Shown here in pieces: positions 34,077 to 42,591 of a stretch of DNA of 64,000 bases (positions are counted from its first letter, which is position 1; each line of letters starts with the position of its first letter). The notes under the pieces are model-generated. The model was not told where the DNA came from. It worked only from the letters and a program-made list of their open reading frames with translations, and did not search any database. This stretch comes from Duncaniella muris (GTDB lineage Bacteria; Bacteroidota; Bacteroidia; Bacteroidales; Muribaculaceae): positions 38,175-102,174 of the forward strand of contig NZ_PUEC01000007.1 of NCBI RefSeq assembly GCF_003024805.1, in the 5' to 3' direction. The translations under genes were made by a program, and so were the position numbers.

Positions 34077-35426
34077 CTAAGGAATATTAGTGATTATTTT
34101 TTTGCCTTGACTGTTAATTCCGATAAACCAATGATGAATATGATAGATAGAAAGTATAAACACACTCAAAAAGTAAATATGTTCCGATGTCCACAATAGT
34201 GGAACACTTGAACTAAAATGACTAATTATTCCCACATACGCTATGTATATAGATAAAGACATAAATGCTATCAATAGAGATGCCTTAGCATGGCCTATTC
34301 CAGAGACTGCACTAAAAAATACGAATGTAGGTACAGCTATCAAGTAAGAGGTGAGCATAACCTTTAATGTAGGTATCGCATCAAACACCAATGCAGTATT
34401 GTCACTATAAATCCGTAAAATAGATTCTGGGAAAAGAGCGAACAGCACTATTATTGGCAAAATAATCATGTAACATAAAAGCATTACTTTTTTGCATACA
34501 TATAGGAAAGGGCTGCTTTTATCTTCTCCTATGAGATTCCCAACTAATGAACTGACAACAGATGCAGATGCTTGTACGAAAAGAAAAAGGAAAGACGAAA
34601 TGTTTCTAACAACATTAGTAATCGCCAGTGACCTTTCCCCGAAATGCTCTATTGTGATAAAAAAAACGAACCAACTGCCAAATACTAACCCATTTTGCAG
34701 CATCATCAAAACAGAAACAGAGAGTATCTTTTTTAATACTCTACAATCTATGGCAAATCGCCATTTGACTCTATATTTGCACGTGCTTGCATTCTTTTGG
34801 GTATATATCATGAAATAAATTGCTGCGACAGCTTCGGAAATGACAGATGCAATGGCTGCTCCGGAAATTCCTAATGCTGGAAAACCTAATGCTCCAAATA
34901 TTAAGATATAATTTAGAATAACATTGACTGCTACCATCGTTATGGAATTGAGCATTAGTGCAGATGTGTGTATTATTCCGATATAAAAGGCTCTAAACAT
35001 GATAATTGTAAAAGAAAACAAGAAACCATAGATTCTCCAGTCAAGATAGAGCATAACTGTTTGGAATACGGATTCAGAATCTATAATCGACCTTAATATA
35101 ATAGGCGAAATTATAGAAGTAATCAATATTATCATTATCGCTAACATTAACAAAAAAAGTGTTCCTTGAGAAAGAATTTTCCCTGCTTCCTTATACTGCC
35201 TGTTTCCATTATATTGAGCTATCAAGATTTGAGTTCCGATGCTGAACCCAAATCCAATCATATATATAATCAGGTAATAAGTGCTGGCGATAGCCGATGC
35301 CGCCAATTCGGTTTCTCCAACCCTACCTAAATAAGCTGTATCAGTAAAACCTATCAAGTATTCCATTAATAAACTAACAAATACAGGTAAGCTGGTTTTA
35401 TAAATTGATATATAGGAAATATTCAT
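34077..35426 (-). CDS. MATE-family efflux transporter
   Basis: 449 residues, about 12 hydrophobic helices in two homologous halves, with typical MATE segments (GFTDTAYLGRVGETELAASAIAS at the start and AVSGIGHAKASLLIAF in the second half). It exports cationic or amphipathic compounds using Na+ or H+. It heads a run of genes (MATE, AraC, Crp/Fnr) followed by the acyltransferase, suggesting modification plus export of the same compound; that is inference. A -7 box (TAACTTTG, 35446-35453) lies 20 bp upstream. Confidence 0.88.
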   Translation of the reverse strand: MNISYISIYKTSLPVFVSLLMEYLIGFTDTAYLGRVGETELAASAIASTYYLIIYMIGFGFSIGTQILIAQYNGNRQYKEAGKILSQGTLFLLMLAIMIILITSIISPIILRSIIDSESVFQTVMLYLDWRIYGFLFSFTIIMFRAFYIGIIHTSALMLNSITMVAVNVILNYILIFGALGFPALGISGAAIASVISEAVAAIYFMIYTQKNASTCKYRVKWRFAIDCRVLKKILSVSVLMMLQNGLVFGSWFVFFITIEHFGERSLAITNVVRNISSFLFLFVQASASVVSSLVGNLIGEDKSSPFLYVCKKVMLLCYMIILPIIVLFALFPESILRIYSDNTALVFDAIPTLKVMLTSYLIAVPTFVFFSAVSGIGHAKASLLIAFMSLSIYIAYVGIISHFSSSVPLLWTSEHIYFLSVFILSIYHIHHWFIGINSQGKKIITNIP

Positions 35427-35445
35427 ACTAACTTCATTTATCCGG

Positions 35446-35453
35446 CAAAGTTA
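35446..35453 (-). promoter_or_regulatory. -7 box of the MATE transcription unit
   Basis: TAACTTTG on the minus strand matches TAnnTTTG, 20 bp before the MATE ATG. No clear -33 box was seen. Confidence 0.5.
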
Positions 35454-35587
35454 CTTCACTTGACCTATATTAAATTGTATAAAAACGACATTGCTGCTTT
35501 TTACATGACATCTTACAATACAGCATTTTTCAATAGTTGGGATAACCCAATGGCGATCCCAACTAAAATGACCCGATTTACAATGAC

Positions 35588-35953
35588 TTACTTATCGCCG
35601 TAAAGTCCGATGCGGTTGCCGACAGGATCTGCAATGATGGCGAAATAGCCCCAGCCATCCACTTGAATCTTGGTCTTGGGAGTGACGAGTGTTGCGTCGT
35701 TGTCAATCGCCGTTTTCACATCGGCATCCAAGTCCTTTGCTTTGAGATATACCAGTACGCCTCCTTCGGACGGTCCAAAACCGGGGAACGAAGGCGCGGA
35801 TGAGATAGAACACACGCTTTTTCCGTCTTTCATTAGACACGCCATTCTCTCGTCGCCGAATTGCGACACCTCCAGCTCCTCACCAAAGAGTGCCTGATAA
35901 AATGCCACCGACTTGTCGAAGTCATTGGTGGGAATTTCAAAAAATGCAATCAT
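35588..35953 (-). CDS. VOC/glyoxalase-family protein
   Basis: About 121 residues from MIAFFEIPTNDFDKSVAFYQALFGEELEV, a vicinal-oxygen-chelate fold with two beta-alpha-beta-beta-beta modules; the second includes WGYFAIIADPVGNRIGLYG. Members include glyoxalases, fosfomycin and bleomycin resistance proteins; the substrate cannot be read from sequence. The ATG at 35953 is chosen because the -7 box TAACTTTG (35981-35988) would leave the ATG at 35983 outside the transcript. It appears monocistronic. Confidence 0.8.
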   Translation of the reverse strand: MIAFFEIPTNDFDKSVAFYQALFGEELEVSQFGDERMACLMKDGKSVCSISSAPSFPGFGPSEGGVLVYLKAKDLDADVKTAIDNDATLVTPKTKIQVDGWGYFAIIADPVGNRIGLYGDK

Positions 35954-35980
35954 ACTTATTGTTATTTTATTAGTACGCTG

Positions 35981-35988
35981 CAAAGTTA
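35981..35988 (-). promoter_or_regulatory. -7 box of the VOC gene
   Basis: TAACTTTG on the minus strand, 28 bp before the chosen start at 35953. It overlaps the alternative upstream ATG and so decides the start. Confidence 0.55.
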
Positions 35989-36045
35989 CAGCGACACGAC
36001 AGCCTATGATAGTAAAAACCGGACATTCTATTCCTTGGGTACATT

Positions 36046-36852
36046 TTAATGCCCTTTATCGTCTGAATTATAACTTTTCTGCAACTTGTCACTAAAAGAT
36101 TCTCTGAATGCAATCCGTAATCCGTTCAGGAAAGACTCGTTGATGTATATTGATGAAGTCGGACATTTGTCAGCGCATAACCGGCATTGGATACAGTTTA
36201 GTTCATCCGTTGGCAATACTTTATCCGTTTTTGTGAAGATGTGCATCGGGCATACTTTGACACATTTTCCACAATTCACGCATGAGGAGGCATTGAGAAA
36301 CACTACCTTGTCACCGAAAACCAAATCGGCCACATTATGGCGTATCGGGATGCCGTCCGAATACCCGATAACCGGATTTCTGTGAACGGAAGCCAATGGG
36401 TGCAGTTTCCAGTGGAGTCCTTTTGCAAACAGCCGTGCCTTGAACATATCCAGCTCATTCGGTCTGGCTTTATTGTATCCATTCATCAGCACCCAAGGGC
36501 CTGTACGGTCAAAACCACGGCAAGAAAACTCACCGGCTATAATTCCGCCTTTTCTTTCGATGATTTTCTTCAGGGGTTTATGATATGCCCCCAAGAATGG
36601 ACGGCAGCGGGTGGAAAATATGAAAACATTTTTCCTATCAAGATTTTGCTGCGAAACAAATCTTTGAAGCCGGATATCGTGAGCTGCAAAGTTTATTGCG
36701 GAGCCGAAGCCAATCAAATCGTATCCCGACAGGTCTATTGTCGGAGTGTTGTCCACTGATACCAGTTCGGCGGACAGTGCGTCAGCCATACTTTGTGCAA
36801 TCTTCAGCGTATTGCCTTTGTATGACGAGCGATATAATATTATCGTTCTCAT
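36046..36852 (-). CDS. EFR1-type flavodoxin-ferredoxin protein
   Basis: 268 residues. The N-terminal flavodoxin domain has the FMN phosphate loop YRSSYKGNTLKIAQSM. The C-terminal part has two 4Fe-4S motifs, CVNCGKCVKVCP and CIQCRLCADKCP. It is an electron-transfer protein that may reduce a substrate or another enzyme in the cytoplasm. It ends the TetR operon, overlapping the upstream gene by 4 bp. It could detoxify nitro or quinone compounds, but that is inference. Confidence 0.85.
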   Translation of the reverse strand: MRTIILYRSSYKGNTLKIAQSMADALSAELVSVDNTPTIDLSGYDLIGFGSAINFAAHDIRLQRFVSQQNLDRKNVFIFSTRCRPFLGAYHKPLKKIIERKGGIIAGEFSCRGFDRTGPWVLMNGYNKARPNELDMFKARLFAKGLHWKLHPLASVHRNPVIGYSDGIPIRHNVADLVFGDKVVFLNASSCVNCGKCVKVCPMHIFTKTDKVLPTDELNCIQCRLCADKCPTSSIYINESFLNGLRIAFRESFSDKLQKSYNSDDKGH

Positions 36853-37478
36853 CTTGAAATGGATATTTTTGTTTCGGGGGTTCCGGGACCACCATTCACA
36901 CCCTTGTAGCCAACAAACATCAAGGTAGTAGTATCAAAATAATAGTCACAGCTCCAGAAAACTGACATGAAACCGGTTAGACAGACTTCGATTTTGACGG
37001 TGTTCCTACCGTCTAATTTCTCAACACCCTTCTTGGTAGCCGACATGGTGTAGAGCTTGATGTTGTCAGGGCGAAAACACTCGTATTCCAACGAATTACC
37101 ATTTTTTAAGGTCAGCCCCGCATTGTATGCGATATTTTGATACCACGGTTTGCCGTTGCTTTTAACTGTCTTAGAGATTGGTTTGCCGTTGAACTTACCC
37201 GATATAGAATATTTGCCGTTTTTTAAGCTGACAGTTAAGTTAGTATTTGAAACAGGGTTGATTATTTTCCAACTTTCGGTCTTATACGCATTGTCCAAAA
37301 TATACTCATGCCTTTCGTTGCCTTGAACTGTATTCAGATATATCTTCCCGTCTTTGTGTTCCTCCGACCATTTGACAGACGTTTTTGTCTTGCCGCAAGT
37401 AGAAATGTAATTCCTTTCCTGCGCCATAACAAAGACTGCAAGAAACAGCGTCAGTGCTATTACGATTATATGCTTCAT
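36849..37478 (-). CDS. Exported protein of a TetR operon (DUF6134-like)
   Basis: 209 residues with a signal peptide (MKHIIVIALTLFLAVFVMAQ). The mature part is beta-rich and resembles DUF6134/DUF3108-type periplasmic proteins (LYTMSATKKGVEKLDGRNTVKIEVCLTG, CDYYFDTTTLMFVGYKG). Both ends overlap neighbours by 4 bp, so it is translationally coupled to TetR and the flavodoxin-ferredoxin. Function unknown. Confidence 0.7.
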   Translation of the reverse strand: MKHIIVIALTLFLAVFVMAQERNYISTCGKTKTSVKWSEEHKDGKIYLNTVQGNERHEYILDNAYKTESWKIINPVSNTNLTVSLKNGKYSISGKFNGKPISKTVKSNGKPWYQNIAYNAGLTLKNGNSLEYECFRPDNIKLYTMSATKKGVEKLDGRNTVKIEVCLTGFMSVFWSCDYYFDTTTLMFVGYKGVNGGPGTPETKISISR

Positions 37479-38092
37479 AGCTTGCTGTCGTCAAAGATGA
37501 AATCAACATACTTGGAAATCATTGCTTCCATTCTGCTCCACGCTTCCGGCCGGCTGAAATCTATGCCGTTCAGTTTGGGGTACTGTCTTGTGAAAAGTAC
37601 AATGTAATTGATTGCGGATATGATTATGGCAACGGACATATCGTTGTCGTTACCTATATCCAGACTTTTGTTTAATTCTTCCTGCAATTTATAGCCGATG
37701 CGTTCCCTTTCTTCGAGGATTCCCTTGAACGATGAATGACCGGATAATTCCCATACCAGAAGTTGCTGCATGAGAACATTCTCTTTCAGATAATGAAGTT
37801 GCCGGAAAAGCACGTCTTTGACAATCTGCCTTATATCCCACTTTTCGGACTGTTTGATGGAATCTATAAACTCCGAATAGGCAAATGAATAATAGTCGTG
37901 CCGTTTTGCCCATTCGACGAGCAGACCATCCAATCCGCCAAAATAGCGATAAATCAAAACTTTATCGCATCCGGCTTGACTGGCGATGCGGTTTACCCCG
38001 ATTTTGGTAAATCCGTCATTCTCTATGATATGGCTCACTGCATCAAGCAGCCTTTTCTCTGTTTCTTTCAATTTTATTTTGGTTAATGTCAC
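37475..38092 (-). CDS. TetR-family repressor
   Basis: 205 residues. N-terminal HTH (ENDGFTKIGVNRIASQAGCDKVLIYRYFGGLDGLLVEW) and a helical ligand-binding domain. The start at 38092 is GTG, and the start codon lies inside a GTCAC-N6-GTGAC palindrome, so binding would block both transcription and initiation. It leads a three-gene operon with an exported protein and a flavodoxin-ferredoxin. Confidence 0.85.
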   Translation of the reverse strand: MTLTKIKLKETEKRLLDAVSHIIENDGFTKIGVNRIASQAGCDKVLIYRYFGGLDGLLVEWAKRHDYYSFAYSEFIDSIKQSEKWDIRQIVKDVLFRQLHYLKENVLMQQLLVWELSGHSSFKGILEERERIGYKLQEELNKSLDIGNDNDMSVAIIISAINYIVLFTRQYPKLNGIDFSRPEAWSRMEAMISKYVDFIFDDSKL

Positions 38093-38127
38093 TAAATGGT
38101 GACAAAATTATAAAAATAATCGGTGAC
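38088..38127 (-). promoter_or_regulatory. Probable TetR operator
   Basis: GTCACTAAATGGTGAC (38088-38103) has 5-bp arms with a 6-bp spacer, and a further half site GGTGAC is at 38122-38127. It overlaps the tetR start, suiting autorepression. Confidence 0.6.
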
Positions 38128-38158
38128 AACCAAATCGAAATCTATATCAGTGTAATTT

Positions 38159-38959
38159 TCAGAACGTAAAATAGTCGGAAACAGGAGCGCAACGGGATAT
38201 GTACTCCTTTGGGGTGTAACCGGTGAATAGCCTAAATTCCTTTATCATGTGTGATTGGTCCGTATAACCACATTCGTATGATAGCTGGGCAAAACCGATT
38301 TTCGGATTATGCTGTAATATGGATAAGGTGCGTTGCAATCTGATGATGCGCAGGAAATCCTTTGGGGTAGTCCCGATATGTTCTGAAAAGACACGGCAAA
38401 ATTGCTTTTCACTCAGGCACGCTATGTCAGCAAGTCCCTTGATGTTTGTCTGGACAGAATTGCTTATGTGACGCACCACGTTGGAAAGCCTCGGTATATT
38501 GTAGCTATTCCCCAGTAGTGCGCGGTTTAATAGGAAATTTTCAATTAAAGTAACGGCTTTTTCAAGATTGTCGGCATCACCCATTTTCCCTGCCAAATCC
38601 TGCAACTCAATGTCCTCCATATCATATATGGAAATGTTCCTATTGCAAAACAGACTGACGGGGATATGAAAAAACATCTTTGCCGTGTGTGGTTGAAACA
38701 CAGTCACTATCATTTCGATGTTTCCCGTGGAAATGACATCTGTAAAGCTGGTTTCTTGTCCGCTTATAAAACAGCGTGGCTGTAAGTCATTCTGACTTAC
38801 AACTTTCAGTCTTTCACCACAATGAAATACAAGCGACATACACCCCGTCGGCAAAGTGCGCTGCGACACCATGCCGGGTGAACTATCCTGCAATACCCAA
38901 TAATACCGCACAAACGGTTTCAGCGCAGGAGAGGGATGTATGATCTTGAATGTTTGCAT
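38159..38959 (-). CDS. AraC-family regulator
   Basis: 266 residues. The N-terminus begins MQTFKIIHPSPALKPFVRYYWVLQ, the DUF6597-type sensor; the C-terminal double HTH covers about 165-255 (IKGLADIACLSEKQFCRVFSEHIGTTPKDFLRI; GYTDQSHMIKEFRLFTGYTPKEY). A -7 box TAATTTTG (38963-38970, minus) lies just upstream, so the transcript is nearly leaderless or initiates elsewhere. Its targets are unknown; the TetR operon is next downstream and the BlaI-headed operon ends upstream. Confidence 0.85.
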   Translation of the reverse strand: MQTFKIIHPSPALKPFVRYYWVLQDSSPGMVSQRTLPTGCMSLVFHCGERLKVVSQNDLQPRCFISGQETSFTDVISTGNIEMIVTVFQPHTAKMFFHIPVSLFCNRNISIYDMEDIELQDLAGKMGDADNLEKAVTLIENFLLNRALLGNSYNIPRLSNVVRHISNSVQTNIKGLADIACLSEKQFCRVFSEHIGTTPKDFLRIIRLQRTLSILQHNPKIGFAQLSYECGYTDQSHMIKEFRLFTGYTPKEYISRCAPVSDYFTF

Positions 38960-39026
38960 CCTGCAAAATTATAACAGGGCTATTTATTCCGATAGTAAAA
39001 AATGGACATTAAAGCCTACGGAATAT

Positions 39027-39707
39027 TTATATTTTCTCGTGCGCAAAATCGCCATCAATATATATGGTTGCGTCCTCGCCTACAAACTTGATTAGAGTAT
39101 AGTTCGGATCGGTAGCACCTCCGGGGAAATGATTTATCAGCCACTCCTGCCACATCTCTTTTCGGATTTTATCATCGCTGACAATTTCCGCTATGCCACG
39201 CAGAGCGACACTATCACCATAAAAATAATAGCTTACTCCTGCTTTGGAATTAGTCTTGAGGTCATTTATTTTCACGGATGCGGCATCAGTTGCCATCCAA
39301 ATCTCGTTACACCCGTTGGTTTTAATTTTCTTAATTGGTACAGGGCGTGGAAAACCATCCTCATTTATAGTGGCAAGTGTGACCTCATTGCATTGCGCAA
39401 GTAAGTTGACAGCTTTTTCTACAAGGCTTCTTTTGTCTTTTTCTTTCCAGCGTTTAAGCGTTGGGAAAATCTTACGCATTTGTGCCTTTGCCTGTTCCGG
39501 AGTGAGATCCCAACCTGTTTCTTTGTTTATCTGGTCAGTAAACTGCACACAAAATTCAATCATCTGGCTCATATTGAAGTCTTGGAGAAATACTCCATCC
39601 TTGTAACAATAGCCACAATAATCCTCACTTATGTTGCAGTCAGCATTAGTTCCGGGGTTAGCAGGATTAAGAGGCATCCCGCAACTCTGACAAATTTTTT
39701 GTTCCAT
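39027..39707 (-). CDS. Zinc-ribbon protein fused to a PNPOx-like flavin-binding domain
   Basis: 226 residues. Residues 1-92 are a zinc-ribbon domain (CQSCGMPL ... CGYCYKDG) followed by a helical part (EQAKAQMRKIFPTLKRWKE). Residues 97-226 have the pyridoxamine-phosphate-oxidase-like split barrel (VTLATINEDGFPRPVPIKKI, IWMATDAASVKINDLKTNSKAGVSYYF), closest in style to general stress protein 26. The zinc part is paralogous to the separate gene at 42312. Last gene of the BlaI-headed operon. It may reduce or bind a flavin-linked substrate. Confidence 0.8.
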   Translation of the reverse strand: MEQKICQSCGMPLNPANPGTNADCNISEDYCGYCYKDGVFLQDFNMSQMIEFCVQFTDQINKETGWDLTPEQAKAQMRKIFPTLKRWKEKDKRSLVEKAVNLLAQCNEVTLATINEDGFPRPVPIKKIKTNGCNEIWMATDAASVKINDLKTNSKAGVSYYFYGDSVALRGIAEIVSDDKIRKEMWQEWLINHFPGGATDPNYTLIKFVGEDATIYIDGDFAHEKI

Positions 39708-39732
39708 ATATCAATTTATTAAAACATTTTTA

Positions 39733-40329
39733 CTACTTCATTATCAACTGGTACATTAAGGAAATATCTTCAGAAGCCATTTCAAACTTAGTTTTCTCTA
39801 TGAGTATGTTTTGCCCCGTCATTATATAGGAGGGGAGGATGCGAATACTGTTATATGAAATCTCGGTATTGCGTAATTTGTATGTGGAAATGCTTGGAAC
39901 AGCGTTCTTCTTGGTCGCCTTCTTGCTAATCAAGTTAAAGGCTTTCTTTGCCACATCCCCCATCAGCATTATAACCTTGACGTTGGGAAACAATGCAAGC
40001 TCTCTTTCCAGATATGGCAGACTCTCCTCTATACTTTCCTTTGAAACGGCATATTCGGTTTTGGGTATTTTAACAGCATTGGTAATATAAATCCCCTTGT
40101 TGAGAATATCCTGCACAGAATCTACCTCTATCCCTGCTTTTCGGAACAACTGTATTGTCGTTGACATATACGCAGCGTCTTGCTTCCCATAGAAGTCATC
40201 TTCCGAATGTGACGGGACAACCTCATTTATCATAATTGCACGTATCGCTTCGGGGATAACCTCCACGTTATTAAAACGTAAATCAGTTTTACCCGTAGAG
40301 AAGTGTTCCAGTTCTTTTTGAATATTCAT
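39733..40329 (-). CDS. Uracil-DNA-glycosylase-fold protein
   Basis: 198 residues from MNIQKELEHF. The pattern INEVVPSHSEDDFYG, ITNAVKIPKTEY, LMGDVAKKAF and ILPSYIMTG corresponds to the ordered motifs of the uracil-DNA glycosylase superfamily, though the catalytic residues differ from family 1 and it may be an unassigned branch. The ATG at 40329, 4 bp after the tautomerase stop, is preferred over 40395, which lies inside that gene. It could repair base damage or act on a modified nucleotide. Confidence 0.7.
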   Translation of the reverse strand: MNIQKELEHFSTGKTDLRFNNVEVIPEAIRAIMINEVVPSHSEDDFYGKQDAAYMSTTIQLFRKAGIEVDSVQDILNKGIYITNAVKIPKTEYAVSKESIEESLPYLERELALFPNVKVIMLMGDVAKKAFNLISKKATKKNAVPSISTYKLRNTEISYNSIRILPSYIMTGQNILIEKTKFEMASEDISLMYQLIMK

Positions 40330-40333
40330 AATC

Positions 40334-40534
40334 CTAACCTTTATAGTTCTGCTTGATTTCATTGATTGATTTGCCGCCAATGCCGAAATTCTCATCAGAC
40401 AACTCCTTGATTGTGACAGTGAAGAACTGAGCAGGAATATGTGTTATTTCGGAAGCTGTTGCTGTGAGCCGTTCAATCAACTCTTTCTTTTGCTCTGCGG
40501 TCAATCTACCGCTTTCAATGGATATGTATGGCAT
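40334..40534 (-). CDS. 4-oxalocrotonate-tautomerase-like protein
   Basis: 66 residues, the standard size. After Met removal Pro is residue 1 (MPYISIESGRLTAEQKKELIERL), the catalytic base of the family. It overlaps the GNAT gene by 20 bp. Such small hexameric tautomerases act on enol/keto substrates in catabolism or detoxification. Confidence 0.8.
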   Translation of the reverse strand: MPYISIESGRLTAEQKKELIERLTATASEITHIPAQFFTVTIKELSDENFGIGGKSINEIKQNYKG

Positions 40535-41060
40535 TGTAATTTTCTTTCGTTAATTTATAGAAATGCTCAGTTCGTATATCTCCAAGCGGAGACGTAATAT
40601 CTTGATTTGTGTGATGATAAATGAATCCGCATTTTTCACATACACGCCTCGATTTGTCATTCCCTTCATAATATCCGCACCAAACGGCATTAAGTTTCAG
40701 CTCATCAAAACTTCTGTGAAGCAATGCCATGACTGCTTCCGGGATGAGACCTTGCCCCCAGAAAGGTTTGCCAATCCAATAACCTATTTCTCCCTCTTCC
40801 ATACCCATTTCCGCACTATGCAATCCGTTGGAAAACATAATGCCACAACTGCCGACAGGCTTACCTGTTGATTTCAAAACCACAGCGTAAGTTTCCGGAG
40901 CAGTGAACACCGTTCTTATAATCTCAAGGCTTTCATCAACCGATGAATGAGGATTCCAACCTGCAATCGGTCCGATGTCTGGGTCACTCGCATATTTGAA
41001 CAGTTCTTCTGCTTCGCTTTCGCTCCAAGGTCTCAGTATCAATCTTTCTGTTTCAACCAT
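40515..41060 (-). CDS. GNAT acetyltransferase, RimJ/RimL type
   Basis: 181 residues: ETERLILRPWSESEAEELFKYA at the start, the acetyl-CoA loop YWIGKPFWGQGLIPEAVMALLHRSF and the CGYYEGNDKSRRVCEKCGF segment. It transfers an acetyl group to an amine, either a protein N-terminus or a small molecule. Its position in a BlaI-controlled set of stress-type enzymes favours a small molecule, which is inference. Confidence 0.85.
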   Translation of the reverse strand: MVETERLILRPWSESEAEELFKYASDPDIGPIAGWNPHSSVDESLEIIRTVFTAPETYAVVLKSTGKPVGSCGIMFSNGLHSAEMGMEEGEIGYWIGKPFWGQGLIPEAVMALLHRSFDELKLNAVWCGYYEGNDKSRRVCEKCGFIYHHTNQDITSPLGDIRTEHFYKLTKENYNAIHIH

Positions 41061-41083
41061 AATTAAATTTGATTATATTTCCC

Positions 41084-41836
41084 TTATAAAAGATTGAATA
41101 ATTCTTTATGTACTTGTCCATTGCTTCCAATAACAGAATTTCCCTGAGCCGGGTCAAGCGCATTCCCGTTCCAATCAGTCACTTTTCCTCCGGCCTCTTG
41201 TATCAAAAGCATTCCTGCCGCATAATCCCACGGATTCAAATATATCTCGAAATATCCGCCTTGTCTGCCGCAGGCTGTATATGCCAACTCCAAAGCGGCA
41301 GAGCCAAGTCTTCGGACATCTTGGGAATTTTCGTAAACTTTCAGAAATCGGGCAAAGTTTTCTATCGCCAACTCTCTTTTCGCTGTACCGATGCCTATAA
41401 TGGTTTCCGATAGTTTTGTGGCAGAGGAAACGTGTATGGGCTTGCCGTTCAAGAAACTTCCTTCTCCCTTGACAGCAGAAAAAAGTTCATCGTGAAATGG
41501 ATCATAGACAATGCCCATTACTATCTCTTTCTGACTACAAAGAGCTAACGACACCACACTATGCTGATAGTCGTGCATGAGGTTGGTAGTGCCATCAACA
41601 GGGTCAAGAATCCAGTAGCTGTCTGTATCCATACGCTGTAAGCCGGTTTCCTCTCCGAGAAACTGTATGTCCGGTGCAAGTGTATATAATGCCTTCTTCA
41701 AGAAATCCTGAACGGCGACATCCACTTGAGTAACGTAATCGGCTACTCCTTTTTCTTTCACATGGGCTGCCATTTCCCTGTTTGTGATTATTCCCTTAGT
41801 CTCTTTAACCAAGCTGATTATACGTTGTATATCCAT
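41084..41836 (-). CDS. Inositol-monophosphatase-family phosphatase
   Basis: 250 residues with the three metal-site motifs: FLGEETG (about 58-64), DPVDGTTNL (about 79-87) and WDYAAGMLLIQEAGGKVTDW (about 203-222). The family includes inositol monophosphatase, CysQ (3'-phosphoadenosine phosphatase) and fructose bisphosphatases. Which of these applies cannot be told from sequence alone. It is 11 bp after the VOC gene in the BlaI operon. Confidence 0.88.
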   Translation of the reverse strand: MDIQRIISLVKETKGIITNREMAAHVKEKGVADYVTQVDVAVQDFLKKALYTLAPDIQFLGEETGLQRMDTDSYWILDPVDGTTNLMHDYQHSVVSLALCSQKEIVMGIVYDPFHDELFSAVKGEGSFLNGKPIHVSSATKLSETIIGIGTAKRELAIENFARFLKVYENSQDVRRLGSAALELAYTACGRQGGYFEIYLNPWDYAAGMLLIQEAGGKVTDWNGNALDPAQGNSVIGSNGQVHKELFNLL

Positions 41837-41847
41837 CTTTATAGGGT

Positions 41848-42309
41848 TTAATTCAATAGTTTTTGCAAGTCATCGATAGAAACATCCATTCTCTTGGAAA
41901 CTTCTTCCAAAGTCATTCCATTAGAAATGAATCTCTCTATGACCATTTTCATTTCCTCACCGACTTCTATGAGATGTCCATCCAAATCGTAAAAGCGGAT
42001 TACTCGTTGTCCCCAATCATGCTCAACGACTTCGTCTAAGAATGCGATTGACGGATTGCCTTTCAGCTTTTGCAAAAAGCCGTCAAAATCATATTCCTCA
42101 AAGGCTATTTCAACATTGTTTGACTTTTTATGGACTTTTTCTTTTGGTACGCCAATAAGCCAATCGAAATCCTGCTGTAAAGCCAGACCGCAGGAGAACA
42201 GGATATTTCGTCCATAATCCTGACAGACTTCCAACCCGAATATGCTTTCGTAGAAACTTCGGGCTTTGCTTATATCTGACACGGATAAAACCGTACAACA
42301 ATATCTCAT
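41848..42309 (-). CDS. VOC-family protein with a helical C-terminal extension
   Basis: 153 residues. Residues 1-118 form a VOC fold (VSDISKARSFYESIFGLEV ... RVIRFYDLDGHLIEVGE). Residues 119-153 add a helix-turn-helix-like tail (ISNGMTLEEVSKRMDVSIDDLQKLL), which resembles a HTH and is not found in simple glyoxalases. It follows the zinc-ribbon gene by 2 bp. Confidence 0.8.
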   Translation of the reverse strand: MRYCCTVLSVSDISKARSFYESIFGLEVCQDYGRNILFSCGLALQQDFDWLIGVPKEKVHKKSNNVEIAFEEYDFDGFLQKLKGNPSIAFLDEVVEHDWGQRVIRFYDLDGHLIEVGEEMKMVIERFISNGMTLEEVSKRMDVSIDDLQKLLN

Positions 42310-42311
42310 AT

Positions 42312-42587
42312 TTATTTTTTCCAGCGTTTGAGGTTGGGATAGAATTGACGCATCATCTCTTTAGCCTGTTCCACGGTCATATTTTCTCCGGACCACTTGT
42401 TTATATCATCAGTGAACCGGGCGCAATGCTCAATCATCTGCTCCATTGTAAAGTCCTGCGTGAACCGGCCATTCATGTAACAATAGTTGCAGTAATCATC
42501 ATTGCGGCTGCCATCGGCATTTATTCCCTTATCGTTGTCAGTTAATGGCATACCGCAACTTTGACAAAATTTTTGTTCCATATTCAT
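42312..42587 (-). CDS. Stand-alone zinc-ribbon protein
   Basis: 91 residues; the paralogue at 39027 aligns from the second Met (42581), which is an equally likely start. Cys pairs CQSCGMPL and CNYCYMNG bind zinc, followed by DFTMEQMIEHCARF and EQAKEMMRQFYPNLKRWKK. This domain (putative zinc ribbon, zf-ribbon_2-like) occurs alone or fused, often in Bacteroidota and Firmicutes. It lies 4 bp after dinB. Confidence 0.8.
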   Translation of the reverse strand: MNMEQKFCQSCGMPLTDNDKGINADGSRNDDYCNYCYMNGRFTQDFTMEQMIEHCARFTDDINKWSGENMTVEQAKEMMRQFYPNLKRWKK

Positions 42588-42591
42588 ATAT

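Noticed and set aside
39027..39707. Nim-type nitroimidazole resistance protein
   Set aside because: The PNPOx-like domain looks closer to general stress protein 26 and carries an N-terminal zinc ribbon that Nim proteins lack.
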